DNA of 32,028 nucleotides from an uncultured Prevotella sp. (GTDB lineage: Bacteria > Bacteroidota > Bacteroidia > Bacteroidales > Bacteroidaceae): contig CAMYVQ010000030.1 of assembly GCA_947302435.1 (NCBI GenBank), positions 1 to 32,028 on the forward strand, given 5' to 3'. Positions 1-6,972 of the stretch are shown here, piece after piece. The position numbers and the translations under genes are program-made. The notes beneath the pieces were generated by a model that was not told the origin of the DNA, made no database searches, and was given only the letters and a program-made list of their open reading frames with translations. Every line of letters starts with the position of its first letter. The first letter of the stretch is position 1.

Positions 1-422
1 ATATAACCACATTCGGCGGCAACGGTGTGAAGCTGGTGGTTTGGCAAATAGGGGAATGTGCGACGAGATACGCATAGCGTGTCGTAGAACTCATATTCAG
101 GATAGTCCATCTGATAGACACGGAACACGGCTTTCAGACAGCTCTCGTCAAACGCTTTGTTGTGGGCCACGAGTGGCAAGCCCTCAATAAGCGGTTCTAT
201 CTGTGCCCACACCTCTGGGAACACTGGGGCTTCTTCTGTGTCCTCACGGCAAAGTCCATGCACCTGCGTACACCAGTAATTGTAATAGTTCGGTTCGGGC
301 TGTATCAGCGAGTAGAACGAATCGACAATCTCTCCGTCTCTCACTATCACCACGCCAACAGAGCAGACACTGGTACGCTCGTTGTTGGCTGTTTCAAAAT
401 CTATTGCTGCAAAATCTTGCAT
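1..422 (-). CDS. DnaQ/epsilon-like 3'-5' exonuclease (C-terminus cut by window edge)
   Basis: This is the N-terminal 140 codons of a DEDD-superfamily 3'-5' exonuclease resembling the DNA polymerase III epsilon subunit. The ExoI motif is AIDFET, with D8 and E10 as metal ligands. The ExoII region HNKAFD begins near residue 102. The start ATG at 422 follows an AAGGAGG ribosome site that lies inside the last codons of the WYL gene, whose stop is only 2 bases upstream, so the two genes look translationally coupled. Stand-alone proteins of this type act in repair, proofreading or RNA trimming; the exact substrate cannot be told. The gene runs off the left edge, so the C-terminal ExoIII motif is not seen. 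Confidence 0.85.
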   Translation of the reverse strand, partial: MQDFAAIDFETANNERTSVCSVGVVIVRDGEIVDSFYSLIQPEPNYYNYWCTQVHGLCREDTEEAPVFPEVWAQIEPLIEGLPLVAHNKAFDESCLKAVFRVYQMDYPEYEFYDTLCVSRRTFPYLPNHQLHTVAAECGY

Positions 423-424
423 TT

Positions 425-1333
425 TCAATCCTCCTTATATTTGTTCCACATACGTTTCACTATCCCAGCAATCTCCTTACGGAGCCAGTAAGGTTCAAGA
501 ACCTCTAAGTCTTCACCCTTTGACAGCACTTCCTGATAGAAGTCGAACTCCGGACAGATGCGCAGTTGGAAGATGCTGTATTCCGGCGTTGTCTCAATCT
601 CGTCCTGTGTTTCATGGAGTGGCAAAGAGCGGAGGTAGTTCGCCTGTCCAGCTGACACCTTCAGCTTGACCGTCTCAAGTTTTCTCTTCGTTCCAGCGAT
701 GATTCCATAGTAGTTGCTGAAGAACTCTTCGGGATCGAACTCTTCGGGCATCTTGAAAGATTGGCCATCCAACTTCAAGATGTCAAAGATGCGGTCAAGG
801 GCATAGATCATCACCTTACTATAATAAGGACTAAGAGCCACCAAGTACCAGCGTTGCTTAAACAGCTTTACACAATAGGGATGAACATTGAACGTAAAGC
901 TCTCGTCTCGCCAATAGCTTTGGTAGGTGATGCGTAGCGGTGTGTCCGTCTTCATTGCTTCGAGGATGACGGCAAGCGTTTCCTTTCCTGAAGGTATGTC
1001 TTCAAGGATGATGCGGTCTTTCAGCGACTGACTATCCATAAGCAGGTTGCTTACGGATATGGTACTCAGGAGCCAGTTCCGCAGTCCGCCACGCTTTATC
1101 TCCGCTCTGTTCTCGATATAGTAGTGGTAGCCCCCTTTGCGGTCACAATCGATGACCAGTCCGAACATATCCTCCGCAGCGATTCTCCATTTGTGGAAGG
1201 TGCGCAGCGGAATGGGGCGGTCGTCCATGTCTTGGTCAAGCCATTTCTCGTTGATTCCTTCAAACGTGATGCGGCCAGCGCGGTAGATGGTGTCTACCAA
1301 CCAGACATATTTATTGATGAGGTTCTTTGCCAT
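425..1333 (-). CDS. WYL-domain transcriptional regulator
   Basis: A 302-residue WYL protein. The N-terminal ~75 residues form a helix-rich region that fits a winged helix (about residues 8-65). The WYL domain starts near residue 120, and its signature RWYLVA is at 161-166. The C-terminal ~80 residues match the extension usual in this family. WYL proteins are regulators thought to sense nucleic acid or nucleotide ligands, and several control DNA-damage or defence genes. Here the gene is directly upstream of, and coupled to, the exonuclease gene. A -7 element lies at 1379-1386, giving a leader of about 40 bases that contains a small dyad (1345-1358). Autoregulation is possible but inferred. The family is clear; the regulon is unknown. 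Confidence 0.85.
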   Translation of the reverse strand: MAKNLINKYVWLVDTIYRAGRITFEGINEKWLDQDMDDRPIPLRTFHKWRIAAEDMFGLVIDCDRKGGYHYYIENRAEIKRGGLRNWLLSTISVSNLLMDSQSLKDRIILEDIPSGKETLAVILEAMKTDTPLRITYQSYWRDESFTFNVHPYCVKLFKQRWYLVALSPYYSKVMIYALDRIFDILKLDGQSFKMPEEFDPEEFFSNYYGIIAGTKRKLETVKLKVSAGQANYLRSLPLHETQDEIETTPEYSIFQLRICPEFDFYQEVLSKGEDLEVLEPYWLRKEIAGIVKRMWNKYKED

Positions 1334-1344
1334 TTGCGATTAAG

Positions 1345-1358
1345 ACAGATCCGTCTGT
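1345..1358 (-). promoter_or_regulatory. short dyad in the WYL gene leader
   Basis: Two 5-base arms (ACAGA and TCTGT) around a 4-base centre lie between the predicted transcription start and the WYL start codon. It could be an operator half-site pair or a weak hairpin. The symmetry is seen; any function is inferred. Confidence 0.25.
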
Positions 1359-1378
1359 GTAATTGTTGGTTAGTGGTG

Positions 1379-1386
1379 CAAAGTTA
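1379..1386 (-). promoter_or_regulatory. -7 promoter element of the WYL gene
   Basis: On the minus strand this reads TAACTTTG, matching the Bacteroidetes TAnnTTTG element, and lies 45 bases before the WYL start codon. No convincing -33 TTTG was found at the ideal spacing. Confidence 0.6.
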
Positions 1387-1445
1387 CAACTGAGGTGTGC
1401 CGAAATGAGGCATAGGTTGAAAATAATAATGGATGACAGTTTGTT

Positions 1446-1508
1446 TTATACTGAAACAGGTGGTTCTCCTTCAAATAAATTGCAGAAGAACCACCTGTTT
1501 CAGTATAA
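1446..1508. repeat. perfect 22-bp inverted repeat with 19-base loop
   Basis: Arms at 1446-1467 and 1487-1508 are perfect reverse complements over 22 bases. The element lies just past the MFS stop codon (1522, minus strand) and before the WYL promoter. It can act as an mRNA 3' end for the transporter, but on neither strand is it followed by a run of T, so it is not a classical intrinsic terminator. It could instead be a stabilising 3' hairpin or a protein-binding palindrome. Confidence 0.8.
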
Positions 1509-1521
1509 GTCCGTTATCCTT

Positions 1522-3156
1522 CTATTCAGCAGTTCCTGCTTTGATGTTGGGTTGCTCCAAGCCAATGCCTTTTTTCTTGTCAACGGCTTTCAGCACAAAG
1601 CCAAGTATGAGTGCTGCCACACCTAAGCAGGCCAGCATGACCAACGGAGCGGTGTAGTCGAGATCGGTGGCACTGGTAGCATTGGGGTTGGTCTTGTCGA
1701 GCACCTTGCCAATGAGCAGTGGGAACAGCCACAGACCGATGTTCTGAATCCAGAAAATCAGGGCGTATGCCGAACCAATGACTTTGGCATCGACCAATTT
1801 GGGAACGCTAGGCCAAAGTGATGCGGGAACTAACGAGAACGAGGCGCCGAGCACCAGGATGGTGGCGTAGGCAATGATGATACCGCCCACGGCACTACCC
1901 TTGAACAAGGGCAGAATGAAAGCAAACGTGAGGTGGCAGCCAATCAGGAGCAGCGAACCGAGGACAAGCATCGAGACGGCTTTTCCGTGGTGGTCGAGAT
2001 AACTGCCCAAAATGGGAGTAATCAGCACAGCCAACAGGGGGAATACGGCAAAGATGCTCTCGGCTGTCTGGCGCATGTAACCCATATAGCAATAGGTCAC
2101 GAGAGCCAGAATCGACAAGCCTAATAAACCGTATTTCAGATTGGTTTTCTTCTGGAAGTTGCTGGCAAAACCGGCGGCGGCCACAATGAGCATGATGATG
2201 TATTGGACGATGGTCACGCTTTCAGAAGCCCAGAACGAGTTGGCATCGGGAGCGGTGAGCGAAAGGTTGCATTGCAGCATGTTCACGGCGTACTTCTGGA
2301 AGGGGAAGATGGCTGAGTAATAAAGTACGCAGAGTAGGGCCACAATCCAGAAACCGCTGTCGGTGAGAATCTTGCCGAGGTCTGAGATTTTGAAGGGGTC
2401 GTCCTTCTCTTCAGCCTCGCCTGTCTGGGCATCAAGTTTCTGATCCATCACGAAATAGACGATGGTCATGATGAGGGCAATGCACATCAGCACCACACCG
2501 AAGGCCACTGAGCGGCTCACACTGATTTCACCGCCCAAACGGGCAAAGAAGGGCGAGAAAATCATACAGGTAGCCACACCCAAACGGGCCAAAGCCATCT
2601 CGGAACCCATGGCCAATGCCATCTCGCGCCCCTTGAACCACTTCACGATACCACGGCTCACGGTGATACCGGCCATCTCGCAACCACAACCGAAAATCAT
2701 GAAGCCGCAGGCGGCAAACTTGGCAGATGCGGGCATTCCTGCATAGAAAGGCGAGACACCGGCTTCGTCGAAGAGGGGAATATAGTTCAGGTTATCTGTA
2801 AACCACATTTCCAATCCGCTTCCAATGAACGATTCGCTCACGGCGTACCATTTGATGCAGGCACCAATGAGCATTACGGCAGCGGAGAGGACGGCAGTGA
2901 ATCGTACCCCCATCTTGTCGAGAATGATGCCTGCAAAAATCAGGAAAAAGGCAAACACGTTGAGGAACACCTCGGAACCTTGCATGGTGCCGAAGGCGGT
3001 GGAATCCCAGCCACGGGTCTCCTGCATCAGGTCTTTGATGGGTGACAGAATGTCCATGAAGATGTAGCTGCAGAACATGGCCAGGGCCAAGAGCAGCAGG
3101 GCGGTCCACCGCATGGCGGCAGAATCGCGCAGAGTCTTTTGAATTGCTTGTGACAT
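1522..3156 (-). CDS. Major facilitator superfamily transporter
   Basis: A 544-residue polytopic inner-membrane protein with about 12 hydrophobic segments and a charged cytoplasmic loop near the middle (rich in D, E and K). The layout is that of an MFS secondary transporter. A family-typical loop, ILDKMGVR, follows the second membrane segment. The start at 3156 (MSQAIQK) is preferred over an in-frame codon at 3210 because the -7 element at 3190-3197 would leave the earlier codon untranscribed. It is longer than a minimal 400-residue MFS protein because of extended periplasmic loops after the first and third segments. The substrate cannot be read from the sequence. Neighbours give no pathway: it diverges from a pseudouridine synthase gene and is followed by the 22-bp inverted repeat. 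Confidence 0.85.
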   Translation of the reverse strand: MSQAIQKTLRDSAAMRWTALLLLALAMFCSYIFMDILSPIKDLMQETRGWDSTAFGTMQGSEVFLNVFAFFLIFAGIILDKMGVRFTAVLSAAVMLIGACIKWYAVSESFIGSGLEMWFTDNLNYIPLFDEAGVSPFYAGMPASAKFAACGFMIFGCGCEMAGITVSRGIVKWFKGREMALAMGSEMALARLGVATCMIFSPFFARLGGEISVSRSVAFGVVLMCIALIMTIVYFVMDQKLDAQTGEAEEKDDPFKISDLGKILTDSGFWIVALLCVLYYSAIFPFQKYAVNMLQCNLSLTAPDANSFWASESVTIVQYIIMLIVAAAGFASNFQKKTNLKYGLLGLSILALVTYCYMGYMRQTAESIFAVFPLLAVLITPILGSYLDHHGKAVSMLVLGSLLLIGCHLTFAFILPLFKGSAVGGIIIAYATILVLGASFSLVPASLWPSVPKLVDAKVIGSAYALIFWIQNIGLWLFPLLIGKVLDKTNPNATSATDLDYTAPLVMLACLGVAALILGFVLKAVDKKKGIGLEQPNIKAGTAE

Positions 3157-3189
3157 TGTTTGATATAAATTGTTTTTGTAAATTTCTTG

Positions 3190-3197
3190 CAAAGGTA
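3190..3197 (-). promoter_or_regulatory. -7 promoter element of the MFS gene
   Basis: Reads TACCTTTG on the minus strand, 34 bases before the chosen start codon. The DNA upstream of it is the AATTCAT repeat shared with the divergent promoter. Confidence 0.65.
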
Positions 3198-3203
3198 CAA
3201 AAT

Positions 3204-3235
3204 AATTCATAATTCATAATTCATAATTCATAATT
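3204..3235. repeat. heptamer tandem repeat between divergent promoters
   Basis: Four exact copies of AATTCAT (3204-3231) followed by a partial AATT. The array fills almost all of the space between the minus-strand -7 element of the MFS gene and the plus-strand -7 element of the pseudouridine synthase gene, so it covers the expected -33 regions of both. Confidence 0.9.
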
Positions 3236-3242
3236 ATTTTTG

Positions 3243-3250
3243 TAACTTTG
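3243..3250 (+). promoter_or_regulatory. -7 promoter element of the RluA-family gene
   Basis: TAACTTTG ends 8 bases before the ATG at 3259, so the transcript would have almost no leader. Confidence 0.6.
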
Positions 3251-3258
3251 CACCTAAT

Positions 3259-4158
3259 ATGAGATATAATACAGGATTTAATCGCGAAGGCGAATATGAC
3301 CACTTCAATGTGAATGCGCCGCAACCCCTGCTGGAGTTCTTGTTGGAGAATGTCAAGCAAAGCCGCAATAAGGTAAAGGCTACGCTGCAGGGACGTGGCA
3401 TCAAGGTAAACGGTAAGACCATTTCGCAATTCGACTTCATGCTGGAGCCTGGTATGAAAGTGGCTGTCAGCAAGACGAAGCGCAACCAGCAGTCGTTTAA
3501 AAGCCGCTATGTGAAGATTGTCTATGAGGATCGCTGGCTTATCGTTGTCGAGAAGAACATTGGTATTCTCTCCATGGCAGCCGGCCATTCAACGCTGAAC
3601 GTGAAGAGTGTGCTCGACGACTATTTCAAGAAGAGTCGTCAGAAATGTACGGCGCATGTGGTGCATCGCTTGGATCGGGATACCAGCGGGCTGATGGTCT
3701 ATGCCAAAGATATTGAGACCGAACAGATTCTGGAGCATAACTGGCACGATATTGTCTACGACCGCCGCTATGTGGCTGTGGTCAGTGGCGAGGTGGGGCC
3801 GGACGAAGGCACTATTCAGAACTGGCTGAAGGACAACAAGGCATACGTCACCTATTCTTCGCCCGTTGACAATGGCGGCAAACTGGCCATCACCCATTTC
3901 CATGTGCTCGACCGTACCACGGAACATTCGCTGGTCGAGTTCAAGTTGGAGACGGGCCGCAAGAATCAGATTCGTGTCCATTCTGCCGACATGGGGCATC
4001 CCGTCTGTGGAGATCCAAAGTATGGCAATGGTGACGATCCATTACACCGGCTGTGCCTGCATGCGTGGCTCTTGTGCTTCACCCATCCCATCACGGGCGA
4101 GCCGATGGAGTTCGAGACTCCCGTTCCCACGCCTTTCAGGTTGTTGTTTAAGCACTGA
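3259..4158 (+). CDS. RluA-family 23S rRNA/tRNA pseudouridine synthase
   Basis: A 299-residue enzyme that converts specific uridines in rRNA or tRNA to pseudouridine. An S4-like RNA-binding region covers roughly residues 22-72. The catalytic motif HRLDRDTSG is at 136-144, with D139 the expected nucleophile. Conserved blocks GRKNQIRVH and GDPKYG follow in the C-terminal half. Length and domain order fit RluA/RluC/RluD. Which site is modified cannot be decided. The ATG at 3259 lies only 8 bases after the -7 element, which suggests leaderless or near-leaderless translation; no better internal start exists before the S4 region. A 49-residue membrane protein gene follows after 17 bases. Confidence 0.92.
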   Translation: MRYNTGFNREGEYDHFNVNAPQPLLEFLLENVKQSRNKVKATLQGRGIKVNGKTISQFDFMLEPGMKVAVSKTKRNQQSFKSRYVKIVYEDRWLIVVEKNIGILSMAAGHSTLNVKSVLDDYFKKSRQKCTAHVVHRLDRDTSGLMVYAKDIETEQILEHNWHDIVYDRRYVAVVSGEVGPDEGTIQNWLKDNKAYVTYSSPVDNGGKLAITHFHVLDRTTEHSLVEFKLETGRKNQIRVHSADMGHPVCGDPKYGNGDDPLHRLCLHAWLLCFTHPITGEPMEFETPVPTPFRLLFKH

Positions 4159-4175
4159 TAGGGAAGAAGGGGGGT

Positions 4176-4325
4176 ATGGAGAATATTGGGTATTATATTT
4201 TCTTATTGGTTGCCATCATCGTAGGCATTACTATCATCAAAAGGATAGCCAGCTGCATGGTCAAGTCTCTCGTACTTGTCGTGCTGCTGGCTATCTTGGC
4301 CTATGCCTACTTTTTCCTGCTGTAG
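4176..4325 (+). CDS. small two-helix membrane protein (49 aa)
   Basis: The ATG at 4176 is preceded by a purine-rich stretch (AAGGGGGG) that can serve as a ribosome site. The 49-residue product begins MENIGYYIFLL and has two hydrophobic helices, about residues 5-20 and 28-49, separated by a short KRIASCMVKS loop with basic residues. It sits 17 bases after the pseudouridine synthase stop codon, so it is probably co-transcribed, and it converges on the deaminase gene with a one-base gap. I do not recognise the family. The hydrophobic pattern and ribosome site support a real gene, but at this length chance cannot be excluded. Confidence 0.55.
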   Translation: MENIGYYIFLLVAIIVGITIIKRIASCMVKSLVLVVLLAILAYAYFFLL

Positions 4326-4326
4326 G

Positions 4327-4797
4327 TTAGTATTCTGTCTTGTCCTCTTTTTCTTGCCATAGGCGGAACGCTTCGAGAGCCTCTTCGCGTAGTAGAATCT
4401 CACTGGGCTTCTGCCGGTCCTCGGGCTTTAAGGGCAGTTCTTCATAGATGAAATCGTCGGCAAAACCGATGTCGGCAGCATCCTTGCGGTTGTTGGCGTA
4501 GTAGATTTTGTCGAGCTTGGCCCAGTAGATGGCACCAAGACACATGGGACAAGGCTCGCACGAAGTGAAAATCTCGCAACCTGAAAGGTCGAAAGTGCCT
4601 AACTTCTTGCAGGCTTTACGGATAGTGGAAACCTCGGCATGAGCCGTAGGGTCGTTGTCGATGGTCACACAGTTGGAACCCTCGGCAATGATTTCGCCGT
4701 TGCGGGCTATCACGGCACCAAAGGGACCGCCACCAGTGCGCACACTGTTCTTGGACAGTTCAATGGCGCGACGCATTAATTCATTGTTTGTCATCAT
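4327..4797 (-). CDS. guanine deaminase-like nucleoside deaminase
   Basis: A 156-residue zinc-dependent deaminase of the cytidine/deoxycytidylate deaminase fold. Zinc ligands are H53 in the HAE motif (catalytic E55) and C83 and C86 in PCPMC. The C-terminal part (ADDFIYEELPL and onward) resembles the bacterial guanine deaminase of the Bacillus GuaD type, which makes xanthine and ammonia from guanine, rather than tRNA adenosine deaminase TadA. The start overlaps the end of the HD-domain gene by 17 bases, so the two are likely co-translated. A second ATG directly follows the first. Confidence in the fold is high; the substrate is inferred. Confidence 0.85.
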   Translation of the reverse strand: MMTNNELMRRAIELSKNSVRTGGGPFGAVIARNGEIIAEGSNCVTIDNDPTAHAEVSTIRKACKKLGTFDLSGCEIFTSCEPCPMCLGAIYWAKLDKIYYANNRKDAADIGFADDFIYEELPLKPEDRQKPSEILLREEALEAFRLWQEKEDKTEY

Positions 4798-5425
4798 ATT
4801 CTTGTTTGAAATAATAGTCGAATTGTTCTTTTAGTTGCTTTGTGTCGGCAATGATGTTGCGGAGTTGCTGCAGATTCTTCTCGTTTTGGGAACCGTGAAT
4901 CCAAAGTCGGATGTAGCCGTTGGTGGAGTATTTCTGGTTCATGTGTTCCTTGAAACGTTGCCAATGATGCTCTTCGTCCAGTTCAGGATAGTTGGCCAAT
5001 CCGAATTGCACTGTGCGGCGGAACACAATTTCAGGTGACAAGTCCCGGTCGGCTTCTGCTACAATCTTGCCATAGATGCTCCGTGGAGCATGGGAGGCCG
5101 AAGCCCGATGGTCTTCAATCGCCTCTCGCATAATCTTGATTTGTTCGGTAGAGAACCAACGCTTCAGTCGGGCATCGGAAGCCATGATCTTTCCACCTGT
5201 GATGTGATGGATGGCGCGAGGGCCTGACATGCCAATGTCATGATATGCTGCAATCGTATAGACCATGTTGATATTGGCTCCAGTAGACTTCGCTAATTCC
5301 AACGAACTGCGGATGACACGTGTGACATGTTCCAATGAGTGAGCCTTGTCGAATTGCGCATATTGAGGCAGAATTCGTGTCTCGATAAACTCTACCAAAT
5401 CCAGACTTGGAGTATTCTTGAGCAT
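4781..5425 (-). CDS. HD-domain phosphohydrolase
   Basis: A 214-residue protein with HD-superfamily metal ligands: H29/H33 in HSLEHV, H62-D63 in YHDIG, and H106 in EDH. Such proteins hydrolyse phosphate esters of nucleotides, but the substrate is unknown. The ATG at 5425 is preferred to an in-frame TTG at 5449, because that TTG is part of the promoter's -7 element (5447-5454) and would not be transcribed. The gene heads a two-gene unit with the guanine-deaminase-like gene, which hints at purine metabolism or salvage. It diverges from menA. Confidence 0.82.
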   Translation of the reverse strand: MLKNTPSLDLVEFIETRILPQYAQFDKAHSLEHVTRVIRSSLELAKSTGANINMVYTIAAYHDIGMSGPRAIHHITGGKIMASDARLKRWFSTEQIKIMREAIEDHRASASHAPRSIYGKIVAEADRDLSPEIVFRRTVQFGLANYPELDEEHHWQRFKEHMNQKYSTNGYIRLWIHGSQNEKNLQQLRNIIADTKQLKEQFDYYFKQEYDDKQ

Positions 5426-5446
5426 ATTTTTCAGTTGATTAGTTTG

Positions 5447-5454
5447 CAAATATA
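5447..5454 (-). promoter_or_regulatory. -7 promoter element of the HD-domain gene
   Basis: Reads TATATTTG on the minus strand, 21 bases before the chosen start. Only 12 bases separate it from the divergent menA element, so the two promoters may compete. Confidence 0.65.
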
Positions 5455-5466
5455 CGAATAAATATC

Positions 5467-5474
5467 TACTTTTG
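5467..5474 (+). promoter_or_regulatory. -7 promoter element of menA
   Basis: TACTTTTG lies 27 bases before the menA ATG at 5502. Confidence 0.6.
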
Positions 5475-5501
5475 CAAAAGATTTTGTAAAAATCGGTGAT
5501 T

Positions 5502-6413
5502 ATGGAACAGAATACAGTGAAGAAAAATTCCCCGAAGGCATGGCTGTTGGCTGCAAGGCCAAAGACACTGACAGGTGCTGCCGTGCCGGTGATGATAGGA
5601 TTGGCACTGGCATATAAGGATTCACAGAACTATGCTGGCGAGGTGTTCAGCTGGACAGCGGCCATTCTCTGCATGCTTTTTGCTTTCATTATGCAGATTG
5701 ATGCCAATTTTGTAAACGATTTCTTTGACTACGCAAAGGGAACGGACAACCGCGAGACGCGACTTGGGCCGGAACGAGCCTGTATGCAGGGGTGGGTGAG
5801 CTTTAGTGCGATGAAGCATGCCATTGCCCTTACTACGGTGCTGGCCTGCATAGTAGGCCTTCCCCTTGTTCTCTATGGAGGACTGGAGATGTTGTTGGTT
5901 GGCCTCTTTTGTGTGGTGTTCTGTTTCCTATACACAACCCATCTTTCCTATATGGGGTTAGGCGATGTGCTTGTGCTGGTCTTCTTCGGACTTGTTCCTG
6001 TGTCAGTGACCTATTACGTGCAACTGCACACATGCTCGGCAGAAGTGATTGTCGCTTCCTTGGCCTGTGGCATTGTGATCGATGCCTTGTTGCTGGTGAA
6101 CAACTTCCGTGATCGTGATACCGACCGGGCAGCGGGCAAGAACACGCTGGTCGTTCATATTGGAGCCAAAGCCACTTTGATTCTCTATCTTTGTGTGGGC
6201 ATCGTGGCCTGTCTCATGGGCATCGTGTTCTGGGTCAACGGGCATGTCATGGCATTCGTCCTACCCGTTGTGTATCTTTTGCTTCATATTCTCACCTACT
6301 TGAAAATGAAGAAGATATGGAAAGGACGTGAACTGAATGTTTGCTTGGGTGAGACAGCACGAAACATCTTTGTTTATGGTCTGACGGTGACGTTGGGCAT
6401 CTTGTTTCTGTAG
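5502..6413 (+). CDS. menA: 1,4-dihydroxy-2-naphthoate polyprenyltransferase
   Basis: A 303-residue UbiA-family integral membrane prenyltransferase that attaches a polyprenyl chain to 1,4-dihydroxy-2-naphthoate to make demethylmenaquinone. The first aspartate-rich motif NDFFDYAKGTD is at 72-82 and the second, NNFRDRDTD, is in the middle of the protein; both bind the prenyl diphosphate through magnesium. About eight or nine hydrophobic segments follow an N-terminal KAWLLAARPKTL block typical of MenA. A GTG two codons upstream (5496) is an alternative start. It stands alone on the plus strand, divergent from the HD gene and convergent with a secreted hypothetical. Menaquinone is the usual quinone of Bacteroidales, so an essential respiratory role is likely. 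Confidence 0.92.
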   Translation: MEQNTVKKNSPKAWLLAARPKTLTGAAVPVMIGLALAYKDSQNYAGEVFSWTAAILCMLFAFIMQIDANFVNDFFDYAKGTDNRETRLGPERACMQGWVSFSAMKHAIALTTVLACIVGLPLVLYGGLEMLLVGLFCVVFCFLYTTHLSYMGLGDVLVLVFFGLVPVSVTYYVQLHTCSAEVIVASLACGIVIDALLLVNNFRDRDTDRAAGKNTLVVHIGAKATLILYLCVGIVACLMGIVFWVNGHVMAFVLPVVYLLLHILTYLKMKKIWKGRELNVCLGETARNIFVYGLTVTLGILFL

Positions 6414-6432
6414 CTGCCGTTTCTGTCCGTCG

Positions 6433-6951
6433 CTATTTCTGTGGCATGTTATTTTTCTCCTTCCATTCCTTCATTTTGAATGAAGCAGCAATGAAAGCTC
6501 TTCGCCAGTCGGTGTCGAGTGAGAAGCGTGTCATGGAGTCACCATTGTTATAGTAGGACAGTACAAGGTCTTTGTCTGAATCGTCGAACAACGGGTTCGA
6601 GTAGCTGGCATCCATAAAGATCTTTATGGTCTCAACCATGAAGACTTTCGGCTCGTTGCGCTGTTCCAGAATCGTCTTTGTATAGAGGTTGATGAAATTG
6701 TTGAGCGCAAAGGCTTGCTTGTCGAGGAATGCTGTCGTCGAATCGGGCATTTGTTCTCTCATCTTTATGAAAAGATAGTCGAGTGCGTCAAGCTTGAACT
6801 GGTTGAATTGCTTGACGATGCCCTCAGAGGTGGGATTGTCAACAACTTCCTTTGCCTTTGAATGGATACTGTTGTAGATTTCCTGTGCGTTGATATTCAT
6901 GCACGAAAAACAGGAAAGCAGAATACAGATGAATAGGGTTTTCATTGTCAT
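6433..6951 (-). CDS. secreted protein of unknown function
   Basis: A 172-residue protein starting with a signal peptide of about 23 residues ending near NAQ, so it is probably exported to the periplasm. The mature part is mainly helical and charged, without cysteines or a recognisable catalytic motif. An alternative ATG lies two codons in (6945). It is the last gene of the kdsA-to-ABC run, 21 bases after the ABC gene's stop, and converges with menA. I do not recognise the family. Position suggests an envelope role, but nothing more can be claimed. Confidence 0.7.
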   Translation of the reverse strand: MTMKTLFICILLSCFSCMNINAQEIYNSIHSKAKEVVDNPTSEGIVKQFNQFKLDALDYLFIKMREQMPDSTTAFLDKQAFALNNFINLYTKTILEQRNEPKVFMVETIKIFMDASYSNPLFDDSDKDLVLSYYNNGDSMTRFSLDTDWRRAFIAASFKMKEWKEKNNMPQK

Positions 6952-6972
6952 TGTTTTTTTGTTGTTTATAAT

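Noticed and set aside
162..669. plus-strand frames at the left edge
   Set aside because: They are antisense to the exonuclease and WYL genes, whose motifs are clear.
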